Positions 12,401-24,306 of a stretch of DNA of 64,000 nucleotides are shown here, piece after piece. Where the stretch lies: assembly GCA_001600415.1 (NCBI GenBank), contig BCJX01000002.1, positions 2,296,477 to 2,360,476 on the forward strand. The letters are read 5' to 3'. The position numbers and the translations under genes were made by a program. Source of the stretch: Pascua guehoae (Eukaryota > Basidiomycota > Tremellomycetes > Trichosporonales > Trichosporonaceae). Positions within the stretch are counted from its first letter, which is position 1. Every line of letters starts with the position of its first letter. The notes under the pieces are model-generated. The model searched no databases and was not told the DNA's origin. It was given only the letters and a program-made list of their open reading frames with translations.

Positions 12401-12828
12401 AAGTCTCGCCGTCGGCAATCCCCGTGCCCCCGCCAAAGGCAAAGGCAAAGCCCAAGCCCAACAGCAAGCCAAAGCCCCAGCACCAGCACCAGCACCAGTC
12501 CCACCCCCACAGCGTGTCTGAAAGCACCGAGCAGCCGGCCTCGCCGCCCCCGCTCCCCTCGCCGTGCCGCGACTGGGAGGCGGGACACTGCCGCCGCGGC
12601 TCCGTCTGCCCCTTTACCCACGCCGGCGCGTGTGCAGACGACACGCACGTAGAGGGTGCCATGGCTCTCACAGAGGAACGCCTCGCGGCGGCATGTGCCG
12701 AGCTCCGCGCCAAGGCCGCGGCCGCGAGCGTGGCCGAGTCGGACGATGACGACGACGACGACGTCGAAATTGTCACCAATGTCGAGAGCCTGAGCACCCA
12801 CCGCAGCTCGGGTGCGCGCTCGGTCTAG
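9472..12828 (+). CDS. Protein with six CCCH zinc fingers, 3 exons, 1083 aa
   Basis: Exons 9472-10990, 11043-12096, 12150-12828. The fingers, probable RNA-binding modules, are: CRYYHTKGMSC...CRFVH (about residue 370), CRDYAQGHC...CSFIH (about 510), CRFFANGHC...CAFRH (spanning intron 2), CKFFNSTVGC...CAFLH, CRHFQVGRC...CQFAH and CRDWEAGHC...CPFTH. Most are Cx7Cx5Cx3H; the first is Cx9Cx4Cx3H and the fourth Cx8Cx6Cx3H. The first 360 residues are Ser/Thr/Pro-rich and include a short VTPSS repeat. The region between fingers 2 and 3 is Met/Pro/Ser-rich. The tail after finger 6 is acidic. Fingers sit singly and in a C-terminal cluster, unlike the tandem pair of tristetraprolin/Zfs1 proteins. The role in mRNA fate is inferred; I cannot assign an ortholog. 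Confidence 0.85.
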
Positions 12829-15019
12829 TTTGCGGGTAGGCGGCGGCACCGGCCTCTCCCAGACTTTTGCCCATCTTGTCTCATCTCTACGCTGTCCTCG
12901 GATTCACCCAACATCTCTACTCCCTGTCGGACACCGCACCGCCATCCTTCCTTCCGTTTACCCCTCTGGTTCTCTGCAGTGGTTCCCACAAGCTGATCGG
13001 CTGCCATTTGGTCCCACAATCGGGTTATGCTTTAAGGTCTGCCTTTGGCTATTCCACGAGCATACTCCCCATGTGCCCTCCGGTACCCATTCATCTCTCG
13101 TCCCGCTACTCCTCCCATTGCAGCTGTTCCGCCACACCCCAAATCTATCCACTATCACCCCAACAAAAAAACAAAATGCAACCTGAACCATGCAACCGGC
13201 TTCCCTTTCCACCTGCATCTCGTTCTCGCACGGTTTCCTGTCATTGTATCACTCTTGTCTATATGTTCATGCACTGCGTGTCATGCTGGGACACCACTTG
13301 TCGCATGTTCTGTGCCGCGTACTGGCCTCGGTTGACAGAACTCGAGCACGGACGCGTGTCTGTTGCAGGTGCGTCCGGAAAGCAGTCCGAGCCCCACTCT
13401 GAGCGCGAGTGCGGGTCAGCCTGCGCTCAGACATTCACTGCACCAATGCAGCAATGGTACAGAACGTGGGCGCAGTTTGGACTGAACAGCAATTCCTGTC
13501 TGTTCCATCGCAGAACTGCTGTTCATGGTTGGCAGAGGCACAGTGCAGGCCAAGTGGGTACACCCAAGCTCACCACCGCAGTCCCACGTCTTTCCTGACA
13601 CATCTGTACCCAGTGTAAAAGGTTGGCGCAGAGTTGTGTGGCTGTCCAGGTTGCCTGGCAAGCGGTAGGTGTCGACGTTTAGTTCACCCGTTTCTACGTT
13701 AAGCTTGTCGTTTGTTCCACCTGATCCATACTGAGAGAGCGGATCACCCAGTCGGCTCCTAGGTCCTAGCTTAGAGCATGTGGCTCACGTACTCCCTTCC
13801 CCCATCGACTGTTGCAGGTGTCGAACGCTTACTGTACTCATATCGCACCAGGGTGACAATGGCAGTGGAGTCGGATCGGGCCAGTGCAGTGATCTGCGCG
13901 AATACATGCATGGCGAGACGTACACGCAACGACCGTTCCGCGCAAGCGCCCAAGCATGCCAAGCAGCGACTGGAAGTGGCACTGTTTGTTTACCTGTCCA
14001 TTCATGTCCTCCAGCATGGGCAGAGGTCTGTGACCTCTGCACATGACCTACTTATATGTACTGCGCAGTGCTGCGTCAATGGCAGACGCATCCTACTGTG
14101 CCGCTTACTGAATCCTTGTTGTTGCACTGCCCAATGGATACACTGGACGGTGGGTGGTCCAAAGGCCCAAAGGGGTATTGCGCCAACCCATTCATGCCAA
14201 GCCACGCCGCCACCGGCGCCACCCGCGACGCGTCTACAAACAAGTACACTGCACGCGTTCTTTCCCCCCTGTGCTGCCCCCTCACACCGACGCATCTCCC
14301 CCCCCTCTGCATTGACCTGCACCCCATCAATGCTTGCTACCCCCCCCCCCCCCCTGGCACAAACGTCCTCTTCCTGCATGCGCCGCTGACTCCCCTGCCA
14401 ATTATGCGCGCACCTGCCTTGTACATGCGACACGATACGCCAAGGGGCCCACTGGCCACTGGGGTCTCACTATCGAGACATGGCGCGACGCGTCCGACGC
14501 ACGCGACCTGTACCAGACATGCGTCGTCTGTCAAGTCACCAACAGCTATGGGGTCTGTGCCCAGTTTACTTTGGATGCGCCCGTGCCGCTCCGACAAGGC
14601 CAGCGCGGGCGGGTGTAACCCATCCATCTGTAACAGGCATGCAAAGCATGCAAGCAATCGGGCTGGTGGATGCATGCATGCGGCGTAGTCTGTGGCGCAT
14701 GTCAGCGTGTGCCAGTGGCCAGTGGCTCTGGTGGCATGGTAGGCAGACTTGGCACGACTAGGACAGGACGACTGGAGCACCCTGGCGCCTGTGGACCGGC
14801 AACACCCACCTCGTCGTTTATCTCTCTCGTCTCCTCTCTTCCTTTCCTTCTCCTCTCAACTCTTCAACTCTTAACTGTTACACCCGTCCTATTCTTCGCT
14901 CACACTCGTTACCCCCCACACTCGTTGCCTGCCTTCTACCCTCTACCCTCTACCCTCTGCCCTCTCCTCCCGCGACTACCTCCCTCGACTACCTCTCTCA
15001 ACCACCTCAACAAGCAACC
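12829..15019. other. Intergenic region with no recognised gene
   Basis: About 2.2 kb. Open frames on both strands are short, low in sequence logic and lack motifs or good splice continuations. A run of 15 C lies at 14340-14354, and GCATGC-rich palindromic sequence at 14635-14690. The last 200 bases are C/T-rich and form the promoter/leader of the LysM gene. Confidence 0.55.
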
Positions 15020-16656
15020 ATGATCGCTGCCCTCATCGCCCTCCCCTTCCTCGCGCGTAAGTCGTCTCGCTTGATTGACAACAACGAGAATGACACTGAC
15101 GCTTGCTCTCTCCGACCACCTCGCCTCTCAACCCTCCTTGCCTGTCCCCGGAACCATTGTATGCCTGTCCCCGGAACCTTTGTACCCCGCCGCCGCGGCC
15201 CGCAACAAACCCGCCCTGTCCTCCTATGCCCCATACCCACCGCCCACACGCGCTCTGCATGACCAACAGTCGCCAAGGCCGACCTCGTTGCCGACTGCAC
15301 CCGTACCGCCGTCGTCGTCGAGGGTGACACTTGTGACTCTCTCTGTGAGTGCTGCAGCCGAGCGGCATGAGGCCGTACCATGCAAGGCAACCATGGCCAC
15401 CGCCATCTCGATAATCTCGATAGAGCTGGCGCAGTTGGTGGTGGGCTGCGCAAGGTGGCCGCTGTGGCCCGAGCGTCGGGCCATTGATTTGGCAAGGCCG
15501 AGCGGCAAGCGCCTGCAGATGGTGGCACAGCGCGCATGATGACGGCGCTGACGGGTCCCCTCGCATGTATCCCCACCCGGCTTTCCAACTCGACTTGCCC
15601 AACCTCACCATCAACCTCTCATTCACCACACCCGCTCTCATCTCGTCTCCTCTCGCTGTTGCAACCATTCCTTCCGATCACGCCGCCCTGTGCAAACAAA
15701 CACCCCTGCCGCCATCCGATTCCCTTGCGCACGGACCCCCATCGTGACATGTCGGCATGCTCGCATCGGCACCTCCTCTGTCTGTGTGCTCGTCATTGAC
15801 CCTCGACGCCACCTCCGACACACCCACCTGACCCCACCTGACCCCCCCCCCCCCCCCCCCCCCCTGGCCAACACGTTACACGCCCGCAGCTGCCCAGTAC
15901 GGCGTGTCGACGTTCCAGTTTGCCCTCGTCAACTCGGCCGAGGTCGACTCGTCGTGCTCCAACCTCCAGATTGACCAGACCGTGTGTCTCGGCACTGCGG
16001 GCAACGACTGCACCAAGACGTACCGCGTTGTCCCCAACGACACGTGCGAGTGGATCCAGGAGATGTACGGCATGGACAAGGCGACCCTCTACTCGAACAA
16101 CCCCCAGATTGACGACGACTGCACCAACATTTACATTGGCGAGGTGCTCTGTGTCGACACGCAGGCGTTCGAGTACCCCGAGTACGACCAGGACCTGTAC
16201 GACGTGAGTGTTGGGGCTGGGCATGGGGTTGTTTGTTGAGTATTGTGGTCGGCAATGGGGTTATTTGTGGCGGTAACAGCGAGTGCGGGAGAGCGTCATG
16301 TTCCGGAAAGTCTTCAGGTCTACGCTGCGGCAGACTCGGGGACACCTAGAGGGCAATGTGCCGCACATTGCCCTGTCACCCGTTGCACGAGTTGCGCGAC
16401 ACAGGCTAGACGCGCCGAGTGCCATACGGGAGGTGCAGAGCTCCATCTGAGTGACCAAATGTCCACCACTGCTGCCCAACAAGGCACTGCCACCACGACC
16501 CTTCTCCCCCTACCCCCCTCTCCCCCCTACCCCCTTCTCCCCACTCTAAGGCCCCATCTCCCCCCTACCCCCTTCTCCCCACTCTGCCCATTCAAAGCAC
16601 CCCGCTAACCCCAGGCCGTCGCGGAGACCTACCTCCCCTTCTGCGACGAGCTGTAA
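15020..16656 (+). CDS. Small secreted protein with two LysM domains, 4 exons, 155 aa
   Basis: Exons 15020-15056, 15270-15344, 15890-16203, 16615-16656, all junctions in frame. A hydrophobic signal peptide (MIAALIALPFLAL, likely cleaved near AKA) is split by intron 1. LysM 1 begins in exon 2 (VVVEGDTCDSL) and ends in exon 3 (NLQIDQTVC). LysM 2 follows directly (YRVVPNDTCEWI to NIYIGEVLC). Conserved GDTC/NDTC turns and paired cysteines fit chitin- or peptidoglycan-binding LysM proteins. There is no catalytic domain, membrane segment or GPI signal, so a LysM-effector-like or wall-associated protein is likely. Hosts and targets cannot be read from sequence. Introns make up about 70 percent of the gene, so a search of unspliced sequence would miss it. 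Confidence 0.85.
15842..15864 (+). repeat. Poly-C tract in LysM gene intron 2
   Basis: A run of 23 C located 25 bases before the acceptor of the intron at 15345-15889. Same strand sense and similar position as the poly-C runs in FUM1 intron 1 and mccB intron 2. Confidence 0.75.
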
Positions 16657-17858
16657 CCGGTTCTTGTTACCACCCGTGCAACCACTTGCAGCCTGCCCAC
16701 GGTGTCGAGCAGGCCTCGCTAGGCCGCGGCGCCTGGTCGCGCCGTACCGGTTCTAGCTTGCTCCGTATTTGTTTTTGGATGCTCTGTGAGCGCAGTTATG
16801 TTTTGTTATGCGTTACTCGAATGGGTTATTGGTCCTGTTTGTTGCGTCTGGAGCTGCAGCTGTTAGCCTCGGTGTCAAAGATGATGCCGGTCGACACTGA
16901 CGGGTATCAATCGCGCCAAATACCACCCAAACTGGCAGATGCGCCAGCACCCGACATTTGTGCTACAGTACAGATGCTACCGTACAGATGATCCAGGTTA
17001 CACTCGGCTACTCACCTTGAGATATCTGCCACCGACGAGTTTAACCCTCGTCCTCTTGCTCTTCCAAGCACCCCTCTAACCCCCGCCCTCACGATACTGG
17101 CAGGGTACCAGCAGACCTGGAAGAACCACCAGTGGCGTCCAATACGCGAGGTGGGGACGCAAGGAGGCGTCGGCGATCGCTACTTCACGTGTGGTTCCCA
17201 GCTGGCTAGATACCCAGGTGGGCAGAGATGTGGCAGTTGACAACTGGGTGAACAGGAACAGGAACCCAGCGTGCATCTATCTCTTGATCATAGTTTTTCC
17301 AGGTGGAGGGTGGTAGATCTGGCATCTGGCAGTTTTCGTCCCCGCCCCCCAGGCGAGCCCAGCCAAAATCATGCTGCGGGGATTAACAGAGCCATTCTGG
17401 GACAAGTTTGTGATCAGCACTACTGCAGCAGAACATGGGAACATGGGGTGGGATCCATGGAGCTGGCATCGTGATCTATTCGCCGTATTGATCTGGACGC
17501 GGCCGAGAGTGGACGCGGCGGGATGCGGAGGCCTGCGGAGCACCACAACGCCAGCTACGCCAGCGACACCAGCTGGGAGAGTCTAGGACCGAGATGCAGT
17601 TCGGGCCGGGTGGGCGGTGGGCCTAGCCGACATCGGCTAAGCGCCGCCGGCTCACGTGTGTTGGCCCCGGATCATGGAGTCCTGCCCCCCGTCCCCATGT
17701 ACCACCACCATGCCATGCATGTACCGACACATAGCTACGCCTCGAGATCTTTTTTCTTTTCAGCCAAGTCGACACGTACGTCTGTCTCTTCAGTTGACTC
17801 CCCTCTCGACGACCCGCACTCGCACCGCACCGCACCGCACCGCACCGCACACCACACA
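16657..17858. promoter_or_regulatory. Intergenic region and promoter of mccB
   Basis: About 1.2 kb without a convincing gene. CACGTG cores occur at about 17185 and 17653. Immediately before the mccB start is a CCGCA pentanucleotide repeat (about 17820-17850) that would lie in the leader. Confidence 0.5.
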
Positions 17859-20813
17859 ATGCTCACGCGCGTCCAACGCCTCTCGCGGGGCCACTTGCCC
17901 CGCGCCCACGCCCCCCGCGCCGCGCTCGCTCCGCTCGCGCGCGGCCTGATCGCCTCGCCGGCGCCGCTGCCCAACGGCGCCCCGCCCGCACCGCTCCCGA
18001 CGCAGATCAAGCAGTCGTCGCCCGAGACGCTGGCGGCAAAGGAAAACATGGCGGGGCTCGTCGAGCGCCTCCAGCAGCTCCGCGCCGAGGCGCGCGAGGG
18101 CGGCGGCAAGGCGACGCTCGAAAAGTGGAAGAGCCGCGGGGAGGGCAAGATGGGTGCTCGTGAGCGGTGAGTCTGGACGTGTCTGGGGGTGTGGGGGNNN
18201 NNNNNNNNNNNNTGGCGGTGTGGTGGACAGCGCGGTGGTCGCGTGCAAGCTGCACGTATTGTGGCTTGCCGTCACTCGTACCCGTCCCCCCTCCCCCGCC
18301 CCCGACACCGACACCGACGCCGACACCGAGTAAACACGGCCCCAGCTAGCACAATGACAACCACTAACGCCCAGTGTCCAGGCGCTGCTCGACCCCGACA
18401 GCGCGTTCCTCGAGCTCTCGCCCCTGGCTGCCCACGAGGTCTACCCCGACAAGCTCCCCGGCGCCGGTATCGTGACGGGTATTGGTGAGTAGGCTGGGCT
18501 TTGTGCCGGCTTGGGGACTCGGGGAATGGGCTGCGAGGTGATCTCGTGCAGCACGGGTTCGGGGGTCTGGGTATGCTGCTTGGGCTGCTGCTTGGGCTTG
18601 GGACGTGGGCAACAGATGCGAGTCTGGAGTGCCAGCGCACTGCAGCTGCGCCGAACTGCTTGCCAGTCACGTCCCGTCTGTTATACCCGTCCTGGCAGAC
18701 GTCGTTGAGATCAACACTCAACACCCTCCTTGGTCCAATCCCGCGCTGTCTCCAATGCCAGGCTACTATACTCCCCCTCTAGCACCCCCCCCCCCCCCTA
18801 ACCCACAGGCACCGTCTCTGGCCGCCGCTGCATGATTGTTGCCAACGACCCGACCGTCAAGGGCGGCGCATACTACCCGCTCACGGTCAAGAAGCACCTG
18901 CGCGCCCAGCAGATTGCGCTCGAGAACCGCCTGCCGTGCATCTACCTCGTCGAGTCGGGCGGTGCCGCGCTCCCGTACCAGGCGGATGTGTTCCCGGACC
19001 ATGTGAGTGTGTGCTGCGGGTGGGGAGGTTGAGGGTGAGGTTGAGGGGGAGGTTGAGGAGGAGGTTCGGGGTGGTGGATGTTGTGGGTAGAATGGGGAGC
19101 AGTGGGTCAAGTCGATGTTTGGTCGCCGTGGTTACGGCGCCGAATGACCACGGCGCCGACGGTTAAGTTGCTCTCCCACATTGAAGCGGCCTGCCCAGTA
19201 GTCGGCCTCTGAACAGTGGCCGACGTTGCTGGACTCACATTGCTGGACCCACGTTGCCAGACCCACCTATCTTCTCGTCCTCCCAACCACCATTTCGCTC
19301 CCCAACTGTGCCAGAAGCACTAACGCCCAGGACCACTTCGGCCGCATCTTCTACAACATGGCGCGCATGTCTGGCCTCGGCATCCCGCAAATCTCCGTCA
19401 CGCACGGCATTTCGGTCGCAGGCGGCGCCTACATGCCCGCCATGTCCGACGTGGTCATCATTGTCAAGAACCAGGGCCGCATCTTCCTCGCGGGCCCCCC
19501 GCTCGTCAAGGCGGCCACGGGCGAGATTATCGACGAGGAGACGCTCGGCGGCGGCGACATGCACACCCAGGTCTCGGGTGTGGCAGACTACCTCGCCACG
19601 TCGGACGCGCATGCGATCCGCCTCGCGCGCGAGGCCGTCCTCGACCTCGGCGCCGCGAGCCCGCCCCAGGTCCAGCCGCCCCGCAAGACGCGCCCGCCCG
19701 TCCACCCCACGTCGGAGCTCGACTCGGTCGTGCCCCCCAACGACCGCCAGTCGTTTGACATGCGCGAGGTCATTTCGCGCGTCACGGACGGCTCCGAGTT
19801 CCGCGAGTTTAAGAAGGAGTATGGCAAGACGGTTATTACTGTGAGTACCGCGAGCCCGCGCAGCGGGCGAGTAGAGTGGCGAGCGAGTGGGAGCGCGTCT
19901 TTGCGCCAGCTGGCACCCAAGCTGGCACCCATGGGTTGCCTCGACAGGCTGGCCGCCTGGCGCTTGCACTTTCCTGTATCAAACCCTACATTCTCCTCTT
20001 GCAGCCCCATTTCTTTCCTTGCTTCTCTCCGCTACCCATCCCCCTGCTCCTACTCCCATCCCCTCCTATCCTCATCTACATACCAAAGTCTCCCCCTGTA
20101 CACCTCCCACTAACCCGCAGGGCTTTGCCGAGATCCACGGCCACACGGTCGGCATTGTCGCCAACAACGGTGTGCTCCTCTCGCCCTCGGCCCTCAAGGC
20201 GACGCACTTTATCGAGCTGTGCAGCCAGCGCAGCATTCCCCTCGTCTTCCTCGTAAACGTCTCGGGCTACATGGTCGGCGAAAAGGCCGAGCGCGGCGGT
20301 ATCGCAAAGGACGGCGCAAAGATGGTCCGCGCCGTCGCGCGCGCAAAGGTGCCAAAGTTTACCGTCGTCGTCAACGGATCCTACGGCGCCGGCAACTATG
20401 GCATGTGTGGCCGTGCCGTGAGTCCAACTTGATCGATGCGTACTCTGCTAACACGTCAGTACTCGCCACGCTTCCTGTGGATGTGGCCCAACGCGCGCGT
20501 GTCCGTCATGGGCCCCGACCAGCTCTCGAGCGTCATGCAGACTGTGTCGGGTAACCGCAACGCGGCCGACGCCGAAAAGCGCTTTGCCGACCTGCGTGCG
20601 CGTATCGAAAAGGAGTCCGAGGCCCTGTACTCGACCGCACGCATCTGGGACGACGGCATCATTGAGCCCCGCGACACGCGCGACGTGCTCGGCCTCGCGC
20701 TCGAGCTCGCCGCAGACGAAAAGGCCAGCAGGGCAAACGACGGCGGCAGCGGAGGACGCGGCGAGATTGGCGCCGATGGAGATGCCGGCGGATGGGGCGT
20801 GTTCCGCATGTAG
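17859..20813 (+). CDS. mccB: Methylcrotonoyl-CoA carboxylase beta (carboxyltransferase) subunit, mitochondrial, 6 exons, 590 aa
   Basis: Carboxyltransferase half of the biotin enzyme that carboxylates 3-methylcrotonyl-CoA in leucine breakdown. Exons 17859-18166, 18375-18484, 18809-19002, 19331-19840, 20121-20417, 20460-20813. The first 45 residues are Arg/Ala-rich with no acids, a mitochondrial presequence. Recognisable blocks are [65 protein letters not shown], the C-terminal VNVSGYMVG and [15 protein letters not shown]. The order and length match the beta subunit rather than propionyl-CoA carboxylase. The tail after residue 565 is Gly/Asp-rich. A 15-N assembly gap falls in intron 1 and does not touch coding sequence. 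The alpha subunit is not in this window. Confidence 0.93.
18198..18212. other. Assembly gap (15 N) in mccB intron 1
   Basis: Fifteen undetermined bases flanked by G-rich sequence, probably a collapsed homopolymer or simple repeat. The intron is closed by good donor and acceptor sites on both sides, so the protein model is unaffected. Confidence 0.95.
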
Positions 20814-21151
20814 AAAAATACGCGAGAAGAGTAATGATATGCATTGTGTGATTGGTCTATGTAAAGTTGGGAAGGAGTTGGGAAATGAATGGAGCAGTGG
20901 GCGAGGTGTGGTCCGGTGGAGCAGAGTTGTGAATCATGCTATATCCTGTATGGTTATGTACCAAAGCTGCCGTCGAGAATGAGCTCTCGGACAGCCATCC
21001 CCAACATCCAGACGGCTTGGGGTCGACAGGCAGACCCGACAAGCAGCCCCGGCGCTGCGGTCATGCCGGCGGCCATGCTGGAGCCTCGCTGCCCAGCCAC
21101 GCTCGCGTCCTCGCCGCCTCATCCTCGCCGCCTCTGCCACAGCCCCTGCGC
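20814..21151. other. Convergent intergenic spacer mccB / IFM1
   Basis: 338 bp holding the two 3' UTRs of genes that face each other. No gene or repeat is seen. Confidence 0.6.
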
Positions 21152-24100
21152 CTAGAGCTCGCGCGGCACCTCGAAGCGCTGGAACGTGACAATCTCGTCG
21201 CCCTCGCGGACATCCTGGAAGCCCACGAGGCCAATACCGCACTCTGTGCCCTTGCGCATCTCGGTCACGTCCTTTTTCATGTGCTTGAGCGTCTCGATGG
21301 TTCCCTCGTGCACAATCGTGCGCTCGGGCCCGCGCAGGACACGCACACCCTCGGCCTTTGAAATGACGCCGTTGGCCACCTTGCACCCTGCAATCTTGGA
21401 CACTTCCTTGCGCGAGAGCTTGATTTCGAAAATCTGCTGCACGACCGCCTCGCCCGTGATCCGGTGCTCGACCTTGGGGGGCAGGAGGGCGGCGGTGCGC
21501 GCGCGCACCTGCTCAATGAGGCGGTAGATGACAGAGTCGGTCAGGACGGGGACGCCGTGCGACGCCGCGAGCATCTGCATCGAGCGCGGGCAGTCGACCG
21601 AGAAGCCAATGACCGTAGCTGCGGGGGTTAGTTTGATCCGGGCGTGTAACGTCCGGAGCCGCAAAATAGCCCGACAAGTATGAATCGACTCCCAACAATG
21701 GCAAGGTCATCAGATCATCCGACGACAAGACGCAACGGGCTGCCAAGGGCAAGGTCGTTCCTGCGTCTGCACCAGATATATTCCCCCACCGAGGACAGAG
21801 GCTTCACCCCTCTAGCACCATCCCATCCAACCGTTACTCACCTTCGGCCGCGTCGGCGAGCATAATGTCCGACTCCGTAACCTCGCCAACACCAGTGTGG
21901 ATAATCTTGACACCCGCCTCCTTGTTTCCGATGGGCGAGAGCGAGCCGACGACCGCCTCGACGGTTCCCGACACATCGCCCTTGACGACCAGACGGAGCT
22001 CCTTGCGGCCGCTCTCACCCTCGGCCGCCGCCGCCTTGCGCGCGGCATGGAGCACCTGGGTGACGTTTGCGCCCGACTCCTTGGCCTGGGCGAGGAGCTC
22101 GGCCTCGGTGGCGGCGCGCGCGCGGTCCTCTTGCCTCCGTGCGTTGATGGCCTGCACGTCGGCCGCAAGCTCGCGGCGCTCGGCATCGCGTTCGCGGTTT
22201 GCAATGCACCGCTTGGCCTCGTCCTCGCCCGACACGGCTTCGAGGAGCTGGTCGCCGGCAGACGGCACGTCCTTCCATCCCGTCACGAGCACGGGGGTTC
22301 CGGGGGGTGCAGCCTCGAGGGCCGCGCCGGTCGAGTCTGTCATGGTCCTCACGCGCGCCCACGTGTTGCCAGCGACAATCGACGAGCCGACGCGCAGTGT
22401 ACCGCGCGACACGAGGACGGTCGCCACCGTACCCAGACCCTTGTCGACGTTGGACTCGAGCACCCAGCCTTCCGCCTTGCCGTCCGAGCGTGCGCGGAGG
22501 TCGCGCATCTCGGCGAGCGTCGACAGTGTCTCCACCAGGTCGTCCAGGCCCATACCCGTAAGACCCGACACACGGACAGAGGGCACGTCGCCTCCTTCTT
22601 CCTCAAGGAGAACACCCTCTGCGCCAAGGGCAGACTTTACGCGCTCAATGTCGATCATCGGCTTGTCGCACTTGTTGATCGCGACCACGAGTCCAACGCT
22701 GTCGCCCGCCGCATGAACAAGATCAATCACCTCCTTGGTCTGCGGCATGACCCCGTCGTCGGCCGCAACGACCAGCACGACCAAGTCGGTCACGCTCGCA
22801 CCACGTGCGCGCATGCCTGTAAAGGCGGCGTGGCCCGGAGTGTCCAGGAACGTAATGGTCGCGTCGCTCTGCTCGGCCGTGGCCGAACCCTTGACAAGTG
22901 ACGAGAGCGGGACAGAGAAGGCACCAATGTGCTGGGTGATACCTCCTGCCTCGCCAGCTGCGACCGACGTCTTACGCAGCGCGTCCAGCAGGGTCGTCTT
23001 GCCGTGGTCGACGTGGCCCATGATCGTGACCACTGGCGGCCGGAGCGGGCATGCACTCAGGTCCGACTCGGGTCTGGTGTCAGAGTGTCATAAACTATGT
23101 GCTTGGACTCACTCTGGGTAGATGTCAAACGCCTTGTCCGAGTCGATGATGGGGTTCATGTCATACTCGATGACAATATTGCTCGCCTCGTCCGCGCTGA
23201 GCACTGCGCGTCAGTCTCGTCCTCTACATGGTGGACTCACAGTAGTCTGCTCTCCTCTGCTCTTCTGGCATGTCGAGCTTCATCATGCGGAACTGGAGGC
23301 GCCCAATCTTGACATTCAACTTTGCCGCGAGCTGCGCCACACTGATTTGGGGTGGAATGTAGACGTTCTTGTCCTCGTTGCGCTTGTCGGCGGCAGCCTT
23401 GCGCTTCTCGGCCGCCTTGGCCTTCTTTTCGCGTTCGAGGCGCTGCAGCTCGAGCTTTGCAATGGCCTGCTCGTCCTCGTCCTCGACCACCCACGAGCGG
23501 CGGTCGCGGTCGCGATCGCGTGGGAGGCCCGCGTCGCGTCCCTTGCTGCGCTTGTCCTTTGTGCTGTGGTGGTGCGTTGGGGGCAGTGCCAGGCCGTCCG
23601 CAACGTGGAGAAGAGAGCGCGACTCGCGCTCGTGCCGCGGCCGTCCATGGCGGTCGTCGACATCGAGCGCATCGATGGTAAGCACCTCGCCAAGCTTGGG
23701 GCCACCCCGAGGCCCAGAGGCACCCCGAGGCACAGAGGCAGTCCGAGGCGCAGAGGCACCCCCTGGCGCAGACGGAGACCGAGGCGTATGGAGGAGCCAC
23801 TTGGTGGCCGACGTCGCAGGGGGCGGGTCGCGCACAAACATCCCAGGACGGGAAGTCGCCGGGTCACTGGACGTGCTACCGCGCAACCCCCATGACCTCT
23901 GGGGAAGAGGGTCCCTGTTCCCGCCACCTCTGCTCTCCCTCCTCTCCCCACCTCTGCCCTCCCTACTCTCCCATCGCCCTCCGGTCCGCGGTGCCCGATC
24001 ACGGTGATCGCGTTGGTTGAACACGCCCTCTTCCATCTGGACTGCGCGATCTGCGCGCTTCTGGCCGTATTCTGCACGACGTGTGGCCCATCTTTGATGC

Positions 24101-24306
24101 GAAGTCCCCTCCGCTGAAGCCGGCTTGGGCTTTGCGGGCGGCGGCGTAAACGTACCCCAGTTGCGCGTCGGGAGAGGCTTGCCGGTTCCACCACCCTGCT
24201 TGGCCTGGCGGTCGCTCAGTGTGAGGGCCGAGACTGACAGGCTGCGCGTGCTCGGCGTGGCGAGAGAGGTGCGCGAGACGGTCAATCTGCGCGCGGCGAG
24301 AATCAT
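21152..24306 (-). CDS. IFM1: Mitochondrial translation initiation factor IF-2, 4 exons, 951 aa
   Basis: GTPase that places initiator tRNA on the mitochondrial small ribosomal subunit. Exons 24306-23241, 23203-23113, 23073-21842, 21618-21152. The N-terminus ([17 protein letters not shown]) is a mitochondrial presequence. A long basic, repetitive, disordered segment runs to about residue 300. The IF2 N-domain ([17 protein letters not shown]) is followed by the GTPase domain from about residue 400: G1 GHVDHGKT, G2 GGITQHIG, G3 DTPGH, G4 NKCD. Beta-barrel and C-terminal IF-2 domains follow, with [11 protein letters not shown] and the terminal KGTECGIGL and [10 protein letters not shown] blocks. 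A tandem Pro-Arg-Gly-Ala-Ser-type repeat lies near residues 190-210. At 951 aa it is longer than the yeast protein, mainly in the N-terminal extension. Its start is 466 bp from that of RNR2. Confidence 0.93.

Noticed and set aside
12867..13598. 243-codon forward frame in the intergenic region
   Set aside because: Begins at a non-ATG codon, Cys/Ser/His-rich with no domain, no splice partner.
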